Positions 1-6,620 are shown, counted from the first letter of the stretch. The stretch: DNA of 18,753 nucleotides from Ruminococcaceae bacterium UBA7067 (GCA_002493755.1 DKZT01000071.1:19538-38290), one strand, 5' to 3'. Notes: generated from the letters alone by a model not told the origin. A program made the numbers and translations.

Positions 1-41
1 CGCCACTTGTTAAAGAGCGAGTGTAAAAGTAATTTCAGATG
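1..41 (+). ncRNA. Possible 3' end of a type III antitoxin RNA repeat array (partial)
   Basis: In type III toxin-antitoxin loci the antitoxin is a small RNA made of tandem pseudoknot-forming repeats, placed directly upstream of a terminator and the toxin gene. The terminator and a ToxN-like gene are both present just downstream, so these 41 bases sit where the last repeat would end. They contain CACT (4-7) and AGTG (20-23), which could pair. No repeat unit can be defined because only one unit at most is visible. This assignment rests on position, not on sequence recognition. Confidence 0.4.
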
Positions 42-67
42 GCGAGTACGTTATGTACTCGCTTTTT
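42..67 (+). terminator. Intrinsic terminator between antitoxin RNA and toxin gene
   Basis: Perfect 8-bp stem GCGAGTAC / GTACTCGC (42-49 and 55-62) with a 5-nt loop, followed by five T. Such a leaky terminator between antitoxin repeats and toxin is a hallmark of type III loci, where read-through sets the RNA-to-toxin ratio. It covers the ATG at 39, so that codon is unlikely to be the toxin start. Confidence 0.8.
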
Positions 68-89
68 GAATTTTGAAGGGAAAATACGT

Positions 90-632
90 ATGAAAATAGC
101 TTTTTACAATATTGATATTCAATATATCGATTATTTAAAGAAATATGAAACTAGCAAAAGGGGCTTTACAAGAGTACCAAATGTTCAGTATCATAGCGGC
201 AATAATAAATTCTTTTATGGAACAGTACTTAACATTAATGGTATGGACTATTTTGTACCAATATCTTCAAAAAGTCACAACAAACAAGATGATATGCCGA
301 TTAAGTCTAAGGATAAAATAAAAAAAGAGTACGCTACACTGCGCTTTGCGTATATGATTCCTGTTCCGAATTGTTGTCTGAAAATGTTAAATATTTCAGA
401 GATAAAAGACTATACAAGGAAAGAACGCATACGCAAGGAACTGGCTTTCTGCCGCAAAAGGAAAGACAAAATTGAAAAACAGGCAACAATCACCTATCAA
501 CGAATTATTTCCAAAGTAAGCATAGAGCTTGTACATAACAGTTGCGACTTTAAATTGCTTGAAGAAGCTTACATGCAGTATTCCCTTGAAGTCTTAGGGA
601 ACGCTTATGAGTGTTCCGACTCGAATCGCTGA
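90..632 (+). CDS. Type III toxin-antitoxin system endoribonuclease toxin, ToxN/AbiQ family
   Basis: 180 aa from ATG 90, which has GAAGGG about 8 nt upstream; the in-frame ATG at 39 lies before the terminator and would give a non-homologous leader. The protein looks like ToxN/AbiQ/CptN: an N-terminus MKIAFYNIDIQYIDYL, a strand FYGTVLNINGMDYFVPISSK (residues 42-61) whose S-S-K matches the Thr/Ser-Ser-x-Lys active-site loop of ToxN, a segment LRFAYMIPVP, and a C-terminal helical half ending near CDFKLLEEAY. Length fits ToxN (about 170 aa). Family members are sequence-specific endoribonucleases held inactive by an RNA antitoxin, and several act as phage-abortive-infection systems. Family membership is recognised by eye from motifs and layout; whether it is the ToxN, CptN or TenpN branch cannot be said. 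Confidence 0.8.
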   Translation: MKIAFYNIDIQYIDYLKKYETSKRGFTRVPNVQYHSGNNKFFYGTVLNINGMDYFVPISSKSHNKQDDMPIKSKDKIKKEYATLRFAYMIPVPNCCLKMLNISEIKDYTRKERIRKELAFCRKRKDKIEKQATITYQRIISKVSIELVHNSCDFKLLEEAYMQYSLEVLGNAYECSDSNR

Positions 633-638
633 ATGTTA

Positions 639-730
639 TACTCTATTCTGATTTTGTTTAAAATCGTAATATATGTGTTTACCTCGGAACGGTCAAGACC
701 GTTCCCTACGAACTCACAAACCCGTTACAA
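639..730 (-). repeat. Intergenic repetitive element, copy A (inverted relative to copy B)
   Basis: Contains two blocks that recur exactly in reverse complement at 4752-4843: a 22-nt block (639-660) and a 30-nt block (685-714). They are separated by 24 nt in both copies. The longer block holds a near-perfect palindrome GGAACGGTC-AA-GACCGTTCC (686-705). Weaker similarity continues to about 730. There is no ORF, so this is a REP-like or small nonautonomous element. Confidence 0.8.
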
Positions 731-748
731 GTATTTCTTAATTCAATT

Positions 749-852
749 CGCCGCACAGCGGCGACAACCTTAACATTTGCCAAGGGCAAATATTTCATAG
801 CGAAGCTATTTCATATCGCAAAGCGATATTTTACAAATCCCGCAAGGGATTT
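749..852 (+). repeat. Cluster of five mini-hairpins upstream of rsmI
   Basis: Five consecutive perfect short palindromes with tiny loops: CGCCGC-aca-GCGGCG (749-763), ATTTGCC-aag-GGCAAAT (775-791), ATAGC-gaa-GCTAT (797-809), ATATCGC-aaa-GCGATAT (813-829) and AAATCCC-gcaa-GGGATTT (835-852). Stems differ completely, yet spacing and 3-4-nt loops are conserved, and several are joined by a TTTC or TTTA spacer. In the transcript they form the leader just ahead of the rsmI ribosome binding site at 869. Confidence 0.8.
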
Positions 853-879
853 ATTTCATTGCTTTTACAGGAGGAACAT

Positions 880-1704
880 ATGAGCATACTGTATGTTGTG
901 GGAACGCCGATAGGCAACCTCGGCGATATGTCGCCGAGAGCGGTTGAAACGCTTAATAGCGTTGACTTTATCGCCGCCGAGGACACCCGTGTAACACTTA
1001 AGCTGTTAAACCACTTCAATATAAAAAAGCCGATGATAAGCTACTTTGAACATAATAAGGCTGAGAGAGGCGAAATTATCTGCCAAAAAATAATGAGCGG
1101 TCAGAGCTGTGCGCTTGTGACGGACGCAGGTATGCCTGCCATATCAGACCCCGGCGAGGAGCTTGTGCGGCAGTGCCGTGAAAAGGGCATAAAAACTGTT
1201 GCCGTTCCGGGACCGAGTGCTGTTGTAAGCGCCTTGGCTCTGTCCTCACTGCCGACAGGCAGGTTCACCTTTGAGGGCTTTCTGAGTATGAACAAGAAAA
1301 GCCGCCGTGAGCATCTTGAAGAAATACGGGACGAGCGGCGGACTATGGTTTTCTACGAAGCGCCGCACAAGCTTCCGTCAACTCTCAATGATTTGTATAA
1401 CGCGCTCGGCGACCGTGAAATATCAATCGTGCGTGAGCTTACAAAAATTCATGAGGAGGTTATACATACCTCTCTTAAGGAAGCCGCCGAAAAATACGCT
1501 GACGGCAGTCTTAAGGGTGAGATTGTGCTTGTAATAAAGGGAGCAGAGAAAAAGCAGGAGGAACAGCCGACTCTTGAGCAGGCTGTCGCACTTGCAAGGG
1601 ATTTGTGTGAAAAGGACGGCTGTTCCCTCTCGGAAGCGTGCAAAAGAGCCGCAAAGGAAACAGGCTTTAAGAAAGGCGAAATTTACAAGCTGATGATAGA
1701 ATAA
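880..1704 (+). CDS. rsmI: 16S rRNA (cytidine-1402 2'-O)-methyltransferase RsmI
   Basis: 274 aa from ATG 880, preceded by AGGAGGA (869-875) at ideal spacing; an in-frame TTG at 859 has no ribosome binding site. RsmI uses SAM to methylate the ribose of C1402 in the ribosomal P site. Family signatures are GTPIGNLGD (8-16), EDTR (34-37), DAGMPAISDPG (82-92) and PGPSAVVSAL (from 110), the tetrapyrrole-methylase fold, followed by FEGFL and a C-terminal helical domain containing GEIVLVI. Length is normal for the family. Its stop lies 19 nt before the folC ATG, so the two are probably co-transcribed. The hairpin cluster at 749-852 lies in its leader and could affect expression, but this is inference. 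Confidence 0.95.
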   Translation: MSILYVVGTPIGNLGDMSPRAVETLNSVDFIAAEDTRVTLKLLNHFNIKKPMISYFEHNKAERGEIICQKIMSGQSCALVTDAGMPAISDPGEELVRQCREKGIKTVAVPGPSAVVSALALSSLPTGRFTFEGFLSMNKKSRREHLEEIRDERRTMVFYEAPHKLPSTLNDLYNALGDREISIVRELTKIHEEVIHTSLKEAAEKYADGSLKGEIVLVIKGAEKKQEEQPTLEQAVALARDLCEKDGCSLSEACKRAAKETGFKKGEIYKLMIE

Positions 1705-1723
1705 ATAAATGAGGGCGGATAAA

Positions 1724-3004
1724 ATGGATTTTTACAAGGCTATGGAAAAGATAAGCTCGCTTCTGCGTTTCGGCTCAATGCCGGGACTGGAGCGCATACA
1801 GAAGCTTCTCGACAATATGGGCAATCCCGAGCGTGACTGCCGCTTTATACACATTGCAGGCACAAACGGCAAAGGCTCGGTATGCACAATGCTGTCGGAA
1901 ATTCTCAGAAAAAGCGGATATAAAACAGGACTTTTCACCTCGCCTTATATTATTGAGTTCTGCGACAGAATAAGCATTGACGGCGAGATGATACCTAAAA
2001 ATGAGGTTGCCGATATTGTCGAGAAAATCTTCCCGATAATTGAGCAGATGAATGAAAACGGCGAGCCGATAACCGAGTTTGAATGTGTAACGGCTATTGC
2101 ATTTGAATACTTCCGCCGCAGTAAATGCGACATTGTTGTGCTTGAAACAGGACTGGGCGGCAAGTACGACTCAACAAACGTCATACTCTCCCCTATCGCC
2201 TCGGTTATTACCTCAATAAGCCTTGACCACACCGCCGTACTCGGCGACACCCTCGATATGATAGCCTCTGAAAAGGCAGGCATAATAAAGCAGGGCGGCT
2301 CAACTGTATTCTGTCCTCAGGAGGATATTGTAAACAAAGTAATAGCAGACACCGCAAAGAGCCTTGACAACACCTTGTATGAGGTTGATATGAGCCGCTG
2401 TACCGTTTTGTCCGAGCGGCTCGGAAACAGCGAGTTTGAATACAAGGGCGAAAAATACGAAATAACCCTTGCAGGCAGACATCAGGTTAAAAATGCCTGC
2501 ACAGTAATAGAAGCAATAACGCCGCTGAGAAACGCAGGCTTTGACATAAGCGACAGTGCCGTAAAATACGGAATAAAAAAGGCGTTTATCCCTGCACGGT
2601 TTGAGGTGCTGAAAACCGAACCGCTTATAATCCTTGACGGCGGACACAATCCGTCAGGACTAAAGGCTTTGTCTGCGGCAGTAAAGGAGTATCTGCCGAA
2701 CAGGCACATATCCTGCATAATGAGTATGCTGCGTGACAAGGCGGTTGAAGGCTCGATGGTATATCTTAAGGGTCTGTTCGACAAGGTATATATCGTTGAA
2801 ATTGAAAACCCGAGAAAAATGCCTGCACCACAGCTTAAAGCGATAGCGGATAACTATTTTGACGAGGTTGAAATCTGCCTTGACAAGGCTGAAGCAGTCC
2901 GCAGAGCCATAAGTGACGCAAAGGAAAGCGGCGGAGCGGCGCTTGTGTGCGGCTCGCTTTATCTCGCCTCGGAAATCAGAAAGCTTATATTGGGAATGGA
3001 ATAA
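1724..3004 (+). CDS. folC: Bifunctional folylpolyglutamate synthase / dihydrofolate synthase FolC
   Basis: 426 aa from ATG 1724, with AGGGCGG about 6 nt upstream; an ATG at 1709 in the same frame lacks a ribosome binding site. FolC adds glutamate to dihydropteroate or folates using ATP, in the cytoplasm. It shows the Mur-ligase fold: P-loop GTNGKGS (46-52), ETGLGG (141-146), LDHTAVLGDT (167-176), EKAGIIK (183-189, including the lysine normally carbamylated in the family), and the C-terminal domain motif LDGGHNPSG (304-312) that binds the glutamate product. Length matches the family (about 420-440 aa). It is the last gene before the terminator at 3045-3083. Confidence 0.95.
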   Translation: MDFYKAMEKISSLLRFGSMPGLERIQKLLDNMGNPERDCRFIHIAGTNGKGSVCTMLSEILRKSGYKTGLFTSPYIIEFCDRISIDGEMIPKNEVADIVEKIFPIIEQMNENGEPITEFECVTAIAFEYFRRSKCDIVVLETGLGGKYDSTNVILSPIASVITSISLDHTAVLGDTLDMIASEKAGIIKQGGSTVFCPQEDIVNKVIADTAKSLDNTLYEVDMSRCTVLSERLGNSEFEYKGEKYEITLAGRHQVKNACTVIEAITPLRNAGFDISDSAVKYGIKKAFIPARFEVLKTEPLIILDGGHNPSGLKALSAAVKEYLPNRHISCIMSMLRDKAVEGSMVYLKGLFDKVYIVEIENPRKMPAPQLKAIADNYFDEVEICLDKAEAVRRAISDAKESGGAALVCGSLYLASEIRKLILGME

Positions 3005-3044
3005 TTATTCCGCTCGGCAACTTAATTCGATAAAATAATTTATA

Positions 3045-3083
3045 AAGATGACTTATCATTATAGCGATAGGTCATCTTTTTTT
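3045..3083 (+). terminator. Intrinsic terminator after folC
   Basis: A 13-bp stem (AAGATGAC-T-TATC with GATA-G-GTCATCTT, one T-G pair), an 8-nt loop, then a run of seven T (3077-3083). It ends the rsmI-folC transcript. Confidence 0.9.
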
Positions 3084-3241
3084 ATACTAATTCCTGATAG
3101 AAAGTAGGCTTATATTTGCGAGGATAATTTTCGCAAGACAAGGCGGAGGACGCCGCAAGGCTGTCGCCTTGCAAGGACGACAACGCAGTATTGCGGAAAT
3201 TAGACCGCAAAGATTGTCAACTTTTTATTAGGTATTAGTAT
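3084..3241. mobile_element. MITE-like element with 21-bp terminal inverted repeats
   Basis: The first 21 nt (3084-3104) and the reverse complement of the last 21 nt (3221-3241) agree at 18 of 21 positions, starting ATACTAAT. The inside is rich in stems, for example TTGCGA...TCGCAA and TTGCGG...CCGCAA near the two ends and AAGGCG...CGCCTT in the middle, so the whole unit can fold as one long imperfect palindrome. It has no coding capacity. A TTA on each side (3082-3084, 3241-3243) could be a 3-bp target duplication, though three bases can match by chance. It looks like a nonautonomous element mobilised in trans. Confidence 0.65.
3214..3241 (+). promoter_or_regulatory. Possible promoter of the spoIIA operon inside the MITE right end
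   Basis: TTGTCA (3214-3219) and TAGTAT (3236-3241) are spaced 16 nt, about 42 nt before the spoIIAA start. In Bacillus this operon is read by sigma-H, and no clear sigma-H-type boxes were found by eye. The match to sigma-A boxes is moderate, so this is a weak call. Confidence 0.3.
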
Positions 3242-3282
3242 TATACATCATACATCAACATATCTGCAAAGGAATGAAAAAA

Positions 3283-3624
3283 ATGAATGTTTCTTTCAGC
3301 TTCTACCGAGGGGAGCTAACGGCATATCTCAAGGGCGAAATCGACCACCACACCGCCCGCAGTATGCGCCAGAGAATTGACGGCGAATCGGAGCGACTGC
3401 ACCCCACTCTTCTGATTCTCGATTTTTCACAGGTGATTTTTATGGACAGCAGCGCAATCGGACTTATTATGGGGCGATACCGCCTTATGCAGCTTATCGG
3501 CGGCTACATCAGGGTATCGAACATACCGCCGCATTTAAGGCGAATAGTCGAGCTGTCAGGCATAGGTGCGCTCGGCGTGCTTGAATACAAGGGAAAGGAG
3601 AAGGGTAAAAATGAAAGTGCTTAA
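3283..3624 (+). CDS. spoIIAA: Anti-sigma F factor antagonist SpoIIAA
   Basis: 113 aa from ATG 3283; AAAGGA (3268-3273) sits 9 nt upstream of it and directly abuts the alternative ATG 3274, which is therefore unlikely. This is a STAS-domain protein that frees sigma F by binding SpoIIAB in the forespore after dephosphorylation by SpoIIE. Conserved features are LKGEIDHHTA (17-26), the phospho-serine loop FMDSSAIGL (S56 corresponds to Ser58 of Bacillus subtilis), and GRY just after. The usual DSSG is DSSA here. The 3' end overlaps spoIIAB by 14 nt, pointing to translational coupling. Length is close to the 117 aa of B. subtilis. Confidence 0.95.
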   Translation: MNVSFSFYRGELTAYLKGEIDHHTARSMRQRIDGESERLHPTLLILDFSQVIFMDSSAIGLIMGRYRLMQLIGGYIRVSNIPPHLRRIVELSGIGALGVLEYKGKEKGKNESA

Positions 3625-4042
3625 CGAAATGAAGCTGTCTTTTCTCAGCAAGAGCGTAAACGAAGGCTTTGCCAGAGGTGCGGTGAGTGCATTTCTGATG
3701 CAGCTTGACCCAACCGTGTCACAGCTTGCCGACATTAAAACGGCTGTTTCCGAGGCAGTGACAAACTGCATTGTTCACGCATACCCCGAGGGTTCGGGTA
3801 TGATATACATAACCGCAAAGGTGCTTGAGGACAAGCGTTTTGTTGTGAGCGTGCGTGACAGAGGCTGCGGCATTCCCGACATAAAGCAGGCTATGGAGCC
3901 TCTGTTCACCACAGGCGGTGAGGAAAGAGCAGGACTTGGCTTTGCGGTGATGCAGAGCTTCACCGATAAGATAAAGGTAAGCTCCACACCGGGAAAGGGT
4001 ACAACCGTTACAATGACAAAGCGGCTTGACAGCGATGAATGA
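3611..4042 (+). CDS. spoIIAB: Anti-sigma F factor SpoIIAB (serine kinase)
   Basis: 143 aa from ATG 3611, with an AAGGAG-AAGGG ribosome binding site inside the end of spoIIAA. SpoIIAB binds and silences sigma F and phosphorylates SpoIIAA. It has the GHKL/Bergerat ATP site: N-box EAVTNCIVHAY (48-58), G1 DRGCGIPD (83-90) and a lid plus G2 GEERAGLGF (103-111). Length equals the family norm (146 aa in B. subtilis). It overlaps the sigF start by 8 nt, so the three genes form one tightly coupled operon, as in other endospore formers. Confidence 0.96.
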   Translation: MKVLNEMKLSFLSKSVNEGFARGAVSAFLMQLDPTVSQLADIKTAVSEAVTNCIVHAYPEGSGMIYITAKVLEDKRFVVSVRDRGCGIPDIKQAMEPLFTTGGEERAGLGFAVMQSFTDKIKVSSTPGKGTTVTMTKRLDSDE

Positions 4043-4694
4043 GCGTGAACGCTTTATAAGCGAAAATATAGGACTTGTCCATAGCTGTGCCGCACGCTTC
4101 AAAAACAGAGGTATAGAATACGAGGATCTATTCAGCGCAGGCTGTATAGGACTCATCAAGGCATACGACCGCTTTGACAAAAGCCTCGGGTACAAGTTCT
4201 CAACCTACGCCGTACCGCTGATACTCGGCGAAATCAAGGGACTTTTCAGGAGCGGCGGCGCTGTCAAGGTCAGCCGCAGGCTAAAGGAGCTGTCGCTTAA
4301 AATAATCAGGGAGCAACAGCGATTTACAGCCGAGAACGGCGAAAGTCCGACGGTCACACAGCTATCCGCAATACTCGGCGAAAGCGAGGAGCTGATAACG
4401 CAGGCTATATCGTCAAGCGTGCAGGTGCTGTCGCTGTCAGCATATGACGATGACGAAAACGGACGGGAGCTGGATTTGCCTGTTGAATCGCACGACATAC
4501 CGCTTACCGAGATACTCTCACTTCGGCAGGCGATAAGCGAGCTGTCCGAGGACGACCGCAAGCTTATCAAGCTGCGATACTTCAAGAACAAAACGCAGAG
4601 CCAGACCGCACAGGAGCTTCATATGACGCAGGTGCAGGTCAGCCGCCGAGAAAAAAAGATAATGGCGGCAATAAGAGAAAAGCTGACGGTGTGA
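4035..4694 (+). CDS. sigF: RNA polymerase sporulation sigma factor SigF (SpoIIAC)
   Basis: 219 aa from ATG 4035, which overlaps the spoIIAB stop; no strong ribosome binding site is visible, so translation probably depends on coupling. Sigma F is the first forespore-specific sigma factor. Region 2 is clear (YEDLFSAGCIGLIKAYDRF, then GYKFSTYAVPLILGEIKG), region 3 begins VKVSRRLKEL, and region 4 near 169-217 carries LRYFKNKTQSQTAQEL and a helix-turn-helix with QVQVSRREKKI. It is about 35 residues shorter than the B. subtilis protein, the difference being at the N-terminus ahead of region 2. Gene order and neighbours fix the identity over sigma G or sigma B. Confidence 0.94.
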   Translation: MNERERFISENIGLVHSCAARFKNRGIEYEDLFSAGCIGLIKAYDRFDKSLGYKFSTYAVPLILGEIKGLFRSGGAVKVSRRLKELSLKIIREQQRFTAENGESPTVTQLSAILGESEELITQAISSSVQVLSLSAYDDDENGRELDLPVESHDIPLTEILSLRQAISELSEDDRKLIKLRYFKNKTQSQTAQELHMTQVQVSRREKKIMAAIREKLTV

Positions 4695-4696
4695 TG

Positions 4697-4721
4697 CCGC
4701 TGGGGCTGCGCCGTACAGCGG
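4697..4721 (+). other. Hairpin after sigF followed by a purine-rich stretch
   Basis: CCGCTG (4697-4702) pairs with CAGCGG (4716-4721) across a 13-nt GC-rich loop directly after the sigF stop. It has no T-run, so it is a weak terminator at best. It is followed by GAGAGTGGAGAGTAAAGAGT, a low-complexity purine run. Such stretches occur between genes in clostridia; no function is claimed. Confidence 0.35.
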
Positions 4722-4751
4722 AGAGTGGAGAGTAAAGAGTGGAGATGAATT

Positions 4752-4843
4752 TCGTAACAAGTCTGTTAGTTCGTAGGGAACGGTCTTGACCGTTCCGGGA
4801 TAGATGCAGTTACTGCGATGCTAAACAAAATCAGAATAGAGTA
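4752..4843 (+). repeat. Intergenic repetitive element, copy B
   Basis: Inverted partner of 639-730. The 30-nt block 4768-4797 and the 22-nt block 4822-4843 are identical to copy A in reverse complement, with the same 24-nt spacing. The spacer itself matches at about half its positions, and the flank before 4768 (GTAACAAG...) is also similar. Contains the palindrome GGAACGGTC-TT-GACCGTTCC. Confidence 0.8.
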
Positions 4844-4860
4844 CAAGATTCAGAAAAATC

Positions 4861-4905
4861 AAAGCACCGACTGCCCTTGTTTTCCGTAAAGGCTGTCGGT
4901 GCTTT
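4861..4905. terminator. Bidirectional intrinsic terminator between sigF and the LRR-dockerin gene
   Basis: AAAGCACCGAC-T-GCC (4861-4875) pairs with GGC-T-GTCGGTGCTTT (4891-4905): an 11-bp stem, one T-T mismatch and three further pairs, with a 15-nt loop. T-rich sequence follows on the plus strand and A-rich sequence precedes it, so it can stop both the convergent spoIIA transcript and the minus-strand gene. Confidence 0.8.
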
Positions 4906-4943
4906 GTTATTTATGAAACTGATTAGTAAATTAAAGCTTGCGG

Positions 4944-6227
4944 TTAAGCTGTCATACCAAGGGCGAGCTTCTGCGCTAAAATTGAATCAAGCAAATTAAT
5001 AATGCTGTCACCGTTCACATCGGCGTTTATAAGAGCCTGCCCTGAAAGCTCTGCCATAGACAGAGCCGCCTTTTGAATGGTGATTGCGTCTTTCAGATTC
5101 ACCTCGCCGTCACCTGTTACATCGCCGGGAACAATTATGTGTTCAATGGCAACGAAATTAATGTCGTTGTCATTTGCGTACTTTTCAGCGGCAGAGCCTG
5201 TATATCCGTAGATTGTTAAGCCTGCGCAGTCGGAAAACGCCCCATAACCAATACTTGTAACACTGTCCGGGATTGTTATGCTTGTCAAGCCTGTACAGGC
5301 GGCAAATGCATCACCGCCAATGCTTGTAACACTGTCCGGGATTGTTACGCTTGTCAAGCCTGTGCAGTTATAAAACGCCCCATAGCCAATACTTGTAACA
5401 CTGTCCGGGATTGTTATACTCGTCAAGCCTGTGCAGTAGGAAAACGCCTGCCAACCAATACTTGTAACACTGCCCGGGATTGTTACGCTCCTCAAGCCTG
5501 TGCAACCGTAAAATACCTCTTGGTCAATATTTGTAACACTGTTCGGGATCGTTATACTCGTCAAGCTTGTGCAGTTGGAAAACGCCTCCCAACCAATACG
5601 TGTAACACTGTTCGGGATTGTTACGCTTGTTAAGCCTGTGCAACCGGCAAATGCACCATAGCCAACACTTGTAACACTGTCCGGGATTGTTATACTTGTT
5701 AAGCCTGTGCAGCCCTCAAATGCACCACCGCCAATGGTTGTAACACTGTCCGGGATTGTTATGCTTGTCAAGCCTGTGCAACCGTTAAATGCCCAAGCTC
5801 CAATACTTGTAACACTCTTCCCATCAATCTCACTCGGAATAACTATCTCAGTATCACTGCCGTTATAACATGTAATTTCCACTGTGCCGTCATCAAGCAC
5901 TGTGTATTCAAAGTCGTCAGAGTCTGTTTCGGGTTCAAGTGCGATAAACTCAAAACCGTTGTCGATGGCGTATTTTTCAGCCGCAGTGCCTGCATAGCCG
6001 GTGATGGTAAAGTCATCAGTTTTTATGTATTCATTATTATTCCAATCATAATAATAACCAAATGCATAACTGCCAATACTTGAAACACTGTTGCCTATTG
6101 TTACGCTCGTCAAGCCTGTGCAAGCGGAAAATGCATCAACGCCAATACTTGTAACACTGTCCGGGATTGTTACACTTGTCAAGCCTGTGCAGCCGGAAAA
6201 TGCATAATCATCAATACTTGTAATTGA
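4944..6227 (-). pseudogene. 5'-truncated BspA-like leucine-rich-repeat surface protein with type I dockerin
   Basis: The reading frame is open on the minus strand from an upstream stop at 6255-6257 down to the TAA at 4944. It contains no ATG and no ribosome binding site near its front; the TTG at 6182 falls inside a repeat, and there is no signal peptide. LRR_5 repeats of 23 residues (TIPDSVTSIG..AF..CTGL) form two blocks, each closed by a cap of the form GYTGSAAEKYANDND. The second block has nine repeats and is introduced by a strand-rich segment, EYTVLDDGTVEITCYNGSD. The last 65 residues form a dockerin with two calcium loops, GDVTGDGEVNLKD and ADVNGDSIINLLD, for docking to a cohesin on a surface or cellulosome scaffold. 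Repeat homology ends sharply at about 6227, where the element sequence begins. Loss of the 5' end by insertion or deletion is the likely reason. Confidence 0.8.
5213..5815 (-). repeat. 69-bp tandem repeats encoding nine leucine-rich repeats
   Basis: Nine consecutive units code for TIPDSVTSIG..AF..CTGL. Stretches such as ACACTGTCCGGGATTGTTA recur nearly unchanged from unit to unit, while only the residues around AF vary. Near-identity at DNA level suggests recent expansion or gene conversion and makes the copy number unstable. Confidence 0.85.
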
Positions 6228-6265
6228 ATAAGCGAAGACAATTAAATAATTGATTTATGTTCTGA

Positions 6266-6299
6266 AAGAATCAATCCCAAAAAGGATTGGTTCTTTTTT
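6266..6299 (+). terminator. Intrinsic terminator at the left end of the element
   Basis: AAGAATCAATCC (6266-6277) pairs with GGATTGGTTCTT (6284-6295), 12 bp with one G-T, a 6-nt loop and six T (6294-6299). It points rightward ahead of the rep genes and may shield them from chromosomal read-through. Confidence 0.8.
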
Positions 6300-6400
6300 G
6301 TTTTCAGCCAATATTTCAAACACAGGAAACTAAAAAAATAAAAAACAATGAACAGGCAAACAGGCATTTAATTGAAATTTCTTTAAAGGAATGTATCAAA

Positions 6401-6619
6401 ATGGATGAATATTATTGCTTACCCAAAGAATTACTCACACCTGAATATTCAGGATATTCACTTCAAACAAAATTATTGTTTTCAATTATTATCACTGAAG
6501 CCGAGACTGTAAAATCAATCACGGATATGTCAAAGCTTATCAACGATATCGGAGCGAGAAAGCTTTCAACAATTTATCAAAACGCCCATCGTGAGCTTAA
6601 CGAAAGCGAGGGTGCATAA
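6401..6619 (+). CDS. RepA_N-like minigene upstream of repA
   Basis: 72 aa from ATG 6401, with AAAGGA (6385-6390) 10 nt upstream; longer readings would start inside the terminator. The opening, YYCLPKELLTPEYSGYSLQTKLLFSI, follows the same pattern as the first residues of the RepA_N fold in the next gene (FYRLPKALFTNP..KDLSCESKILYGLL), so it looks like a shortened paralogue of the DNA-binding N-terminus. The remainder (SITDMSKLINDIGARKLSTI) is helical and ends ESEGA. It stops two bases before the repA ATG, so the pair is coupled. A role as regulator or competitor of RepA is possible but not shown; the similarity is by eye. Confidence 0.7.
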   Translation: MDEYYCLPKELLTPEYSGYSLQTKLLFSIIITEAETVKSITDMSKLINDIGARKLSTIYQNAHRELNESEGA

Positions 6620-6620
6620 A

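Noticed and set aside
39..89. ATG at 39 as the start of the toxin gene
   Set aside because: It precedes and overlaps a perfect terminator hairpin with T-run and gives a leader unlike the ToxN family; ATG 90 has its own ribosome binding site.
749..852. Tandem terminators or riboswitch before rsmI
   Set aside because: No T-runs follow the stems, and no known riboswitch core was recognised; described as a hairpin cluster instead.
6351..6366. Two 8-bp direct repeats AACAGGCA as additional iterons
   Set aside because: Only two copies in an AT-rich leader and unlike the GGAAGTC array; could be chance.
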